Position numbers and translations under genes: made by a program. From Mangifera indica (lineage: Eukaryota; Streptophyta; Magnoliopsida; Sapindales; Anacardiaceae), in assembly GCF_011075055.1 (NCBI RefSeq), contig NC_058139.1, positions 18,869,584-18,933,583 of the forward strand: a DNA stretch of 64,000 nt, given 5' to 3'. Of this stretch, positions 61,707 to 64,000 are shown one piece after another. The notes beneath the pieces were generated by a model that saw only the letters and a program-made list of their open reading frames with translations, was not told where the DNA came from and did no database searches. Each line of letters begins with the position of its first letter. Positions within the stretch are counted from its first letter, which is position 1.

Positions 61707-64000
61707 ATGCTCTTTCGTAACCCAGGTAAATTTGAATGGTGTAAGGCCTCTTCTTTTTTTTTTGTTTGTTTACACATAACTTTGCATGGCTTGAAATCAT
61801 GATTTGTAGCTGCTGTTTGTTGTGCTTGCAGTAGTAGTAGTTCGTTTTAATTCGAACCGCTATCGAATTTTCAGTATTTATAAAAAGTTATCATCCTTAG
61901 CGGATGGATCTTCATTGGATGGTACCCAAGAAGCCCCAAGAACGAATGAATATGCAAGAAAAATTGTTGATGATGTGTACAATATTTTGCAGAGTGGTCC
62001 TTGGGGACCTTCTATTGAGAATGCTTTGTCTTTTTTTGATGCGAATAATGGAATACCTCAGCCAGAATTAGTTATCGGAGTTCTGAGGAGGATGAAGGAT
62101 ATTGACGTGGCGATAAATTATTTCAGGTGGGCTGAGAGGAAGTTTGACCAAGCAAACTGTCCAGAAGCCTACAATTCACTTCTTATGGTGATGGCTAGAG
62201 GTAAAAGATTTGATTGTCTAGAAGAGATTTTGGGAGAGATGTGTCTTGCAGGATTTGGCCCAACTAATGAAACATGTCTTGAGTTAGTTTTAAGCTGTGT
62301 TAAGTCAAAGAAGCTGAAAGAAGCATTTTGTATTATTCAGACCATGAGGAAGTTCAAATTTAGGCCTGCTTTTTCAGCTTACACAACTTTGATCGGTGCT
62401 CTTTCTGCGGTTAATGAATCTGATCAAATGCATGCTCTTTTTCGTCAAATGCAGGAGATAGGTTATGAGGTTAATGTTCATCTGTTTACAACTCTTATCC
62501 GTGTTTTTGCCAAGAAGGGTTGCGTTGATGATGCCCTTTCTCTGTTGAATGAGATGAAGAACAATTCATTTCACGGTGACATTGTTCTTTATAATGTATG
62601 TATAGATTGTTTTGGTAAGGTAGGAAAGGTGGATATTGCCTGGAAATTCTTTCATGAGATGAAAGCAAATGGGCTGGCACCTGATGATGTAACTTATACT
62701 AGTATGATAGGGGTTCTCTGCAAAGCTAACAGAATAGAGGAGGCTGTGGAAATATTTGAGCAAATGCACCACAACAGGGAGGTTCCGTGTGTATATGCTT
62801 ATAACACCATGGTCATGGGTTATGGCTCAGCTGGGATGTTTAATGAAGCATACAGCTTACTTGAGAGGCTAAAAGCAAAGGGGTGCATACCAAGTGTCAT
62901 TGCATATAATTGCATTCTTACTTGCTTGGGGAAGAACAAGAGGGTGACTGAAGCTTTAAGGATATTTGAGGAGATGAAGAAAGATGCAATGCCCAACATT
63001 ACAACCTATAACATTCTTATTGACATGCTTTGCAAGGCTGGAAATCTGGAGGATGCTTTGAAGGTTAGGGATGCCATGCAAGAAGCTGGCTTGTTTCCTA
63101 ATGTGATGACTGTAAACATAATGGTTGATAGACTCTGTAAAGCTCAAAGACTTGAGGAAGCCTGCTCTATTTTTGAAGGACTGGATCATAAAATCTGCCA
63201 CCCAGATGCAGTAACTTTTTGTTCACTTATAGATGGCTTGGGCAAGCATGGTAGAGTGGATGATGCATACCAGCTTTATGAAAAGATGTTGGATTCTGAT
63301 CAGGTTCCAAATGCTATTGTATACACATCTTTGATTAGGAATTTCTTCAAGTGTGGCAGGACAGAGGATGGTCACAAAATATACAAGGAAATGGTGCAAA
63401 GTGGCTGTTCGCCTGATTTAATGCTCCTTAATACCTACATGGATTGTGTTTTCAAAGCCAGGGAAACTGAGAAAGGCAGGGCTTTGTTTGAGGAAATAAA
63501 GGCTCGGGGCTTGATTCCTGGTGTACAGAGCTATTCCATCCTGATTCATGGCCTTGTGAAAGCAGGTTTTGCCAATGAAACCTATCAGTGGTTCTATGCA
63601 ATGAAGGAGCAAGGTTGTGTTTTGGACACCCGTGCTTACAATACTGTTATTGATGGATTCTGCAAGTCAGGTAAGGTGAACAAAGCTTACCAGCTGCTGG
63701 AGGAAATGAAGACAAAAGGTCACCACCCTACTGTTGTTACCTATGGTTCTGTCATTGACGGGCTTGCTAAAATTGACAGACTTGATGAAGCTTACATGCT
63801 TTTTGAAGAAGCGAAAGCAAAAGGCATAGAATTAAATGTAGTTATATATAGTAGTCTCATTGATGGTTTTGGGAAAGTTGGTAGAATTGATGAAGCTTAT
63901 CTAATCATGGAAGAGTTGATGCAGAAAGGTTTGACACCGAATGCATACACATGGAATTGCTTGCTTGATGCCCTGGTAAAAGCAGAGGAAATCAATGAAG
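61707..64000 (+). CDS. P-class pentatricopeptide repeat protein, At3g06920 orthologue, 3' end outside the window
   Basis: Exon 1 is 61707-61725 (MLFRNP plus one base) and exon 2 runs from 61832 past the window end, open for over 2.1 kb; 729 residues are visible of an expected ~870. The first ~30 residues are Arg/Ser-rich without acidic residues, as in an organellar transit peptide. After a leader containing SGPWGPSIENAL, the protein is a continuous array of about 17 35-residue PPR units with the usual TYT/YNxLI...G signature. Examples are DIVLYNVCIDCFGKVGKVD, TYTSMIGVLCKANRIEEA, TYNILIDMLCKAGNLEDA and VVTYGSVIDGLAKIDRLDEA. No E or DYW domain is seen, as expected for the P class. Several motifs match Arabidopsis At3g06920 closely. 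P-class PPR proteins bind organellar RNA. The first ATG rests on a small exon and is less certain. Confidence 0.93.

Overview
This is a stretch of eudicot plant nuclear DNA. The genes have GT-AG introns, intergenic DNA is very AT-rich, and the proteins are plant-specific families. I see no CRISPR array, operon or organellar gene cluster. Functional genes are compact islands; about two thirds of the window is transposon-derived or featureless.

Layout: 0-16.6 kb is a repeat-rich desert. It holds a decayed Ty1/copia element (4.6-6.3 kb, minus), shuffled fragments of an RFI2-like RING gene (7.9-9.5 kb) and a duplicated ~620-bp LTR-derived unit (12.95-14.17 kb). From 16.8 to 36.7 kb lie four apparently intact genes: a universal stress protein (+), Kinesin-13A (+), an ESD4/ULP1-type SUMO protease (-) and an intronless ASIL-type trihelix factor (+). 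Kinesin and the SUMO protease are tail to tail. The SUMO protease and the trihelix gene are head to head, separated by a MULE-like element. Just downstream of the stress-protein gene sits an inverted, broken copy of its promoter and first exon.

From 37.2 to about 49 kb (minus) is a complete but dead intron-containing BTB/POZ gene. A 7.1-kb Ty3/gypsy-type element (41,692-48,801, TSD TAGGT) is inserted in its first exon. That element was itself hit by a ~1.6-kb solo LTR (44,216-45,842, TSD TACAT) inside reverse transcriptase, so three layers can be ordered. From 49.1 to 61 kb are another LTR-like block with internal tandem repeats, a nonsense-riddled FAR1-related gene, a MULE with perfect 9-bp TSDs and a strikingly palindromic core, and a second copy of the repeat family that opens the window. 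From 61.7 kb to the window end is the 5' part of a large PPR gene, the apparent orthologue of Arabidopsis At3g06920.

The intact genes do not form a pathway. Exon limits are hand-derived from splice signals, reading-frame continuity and recalled family sequences; no alignment or search was run.
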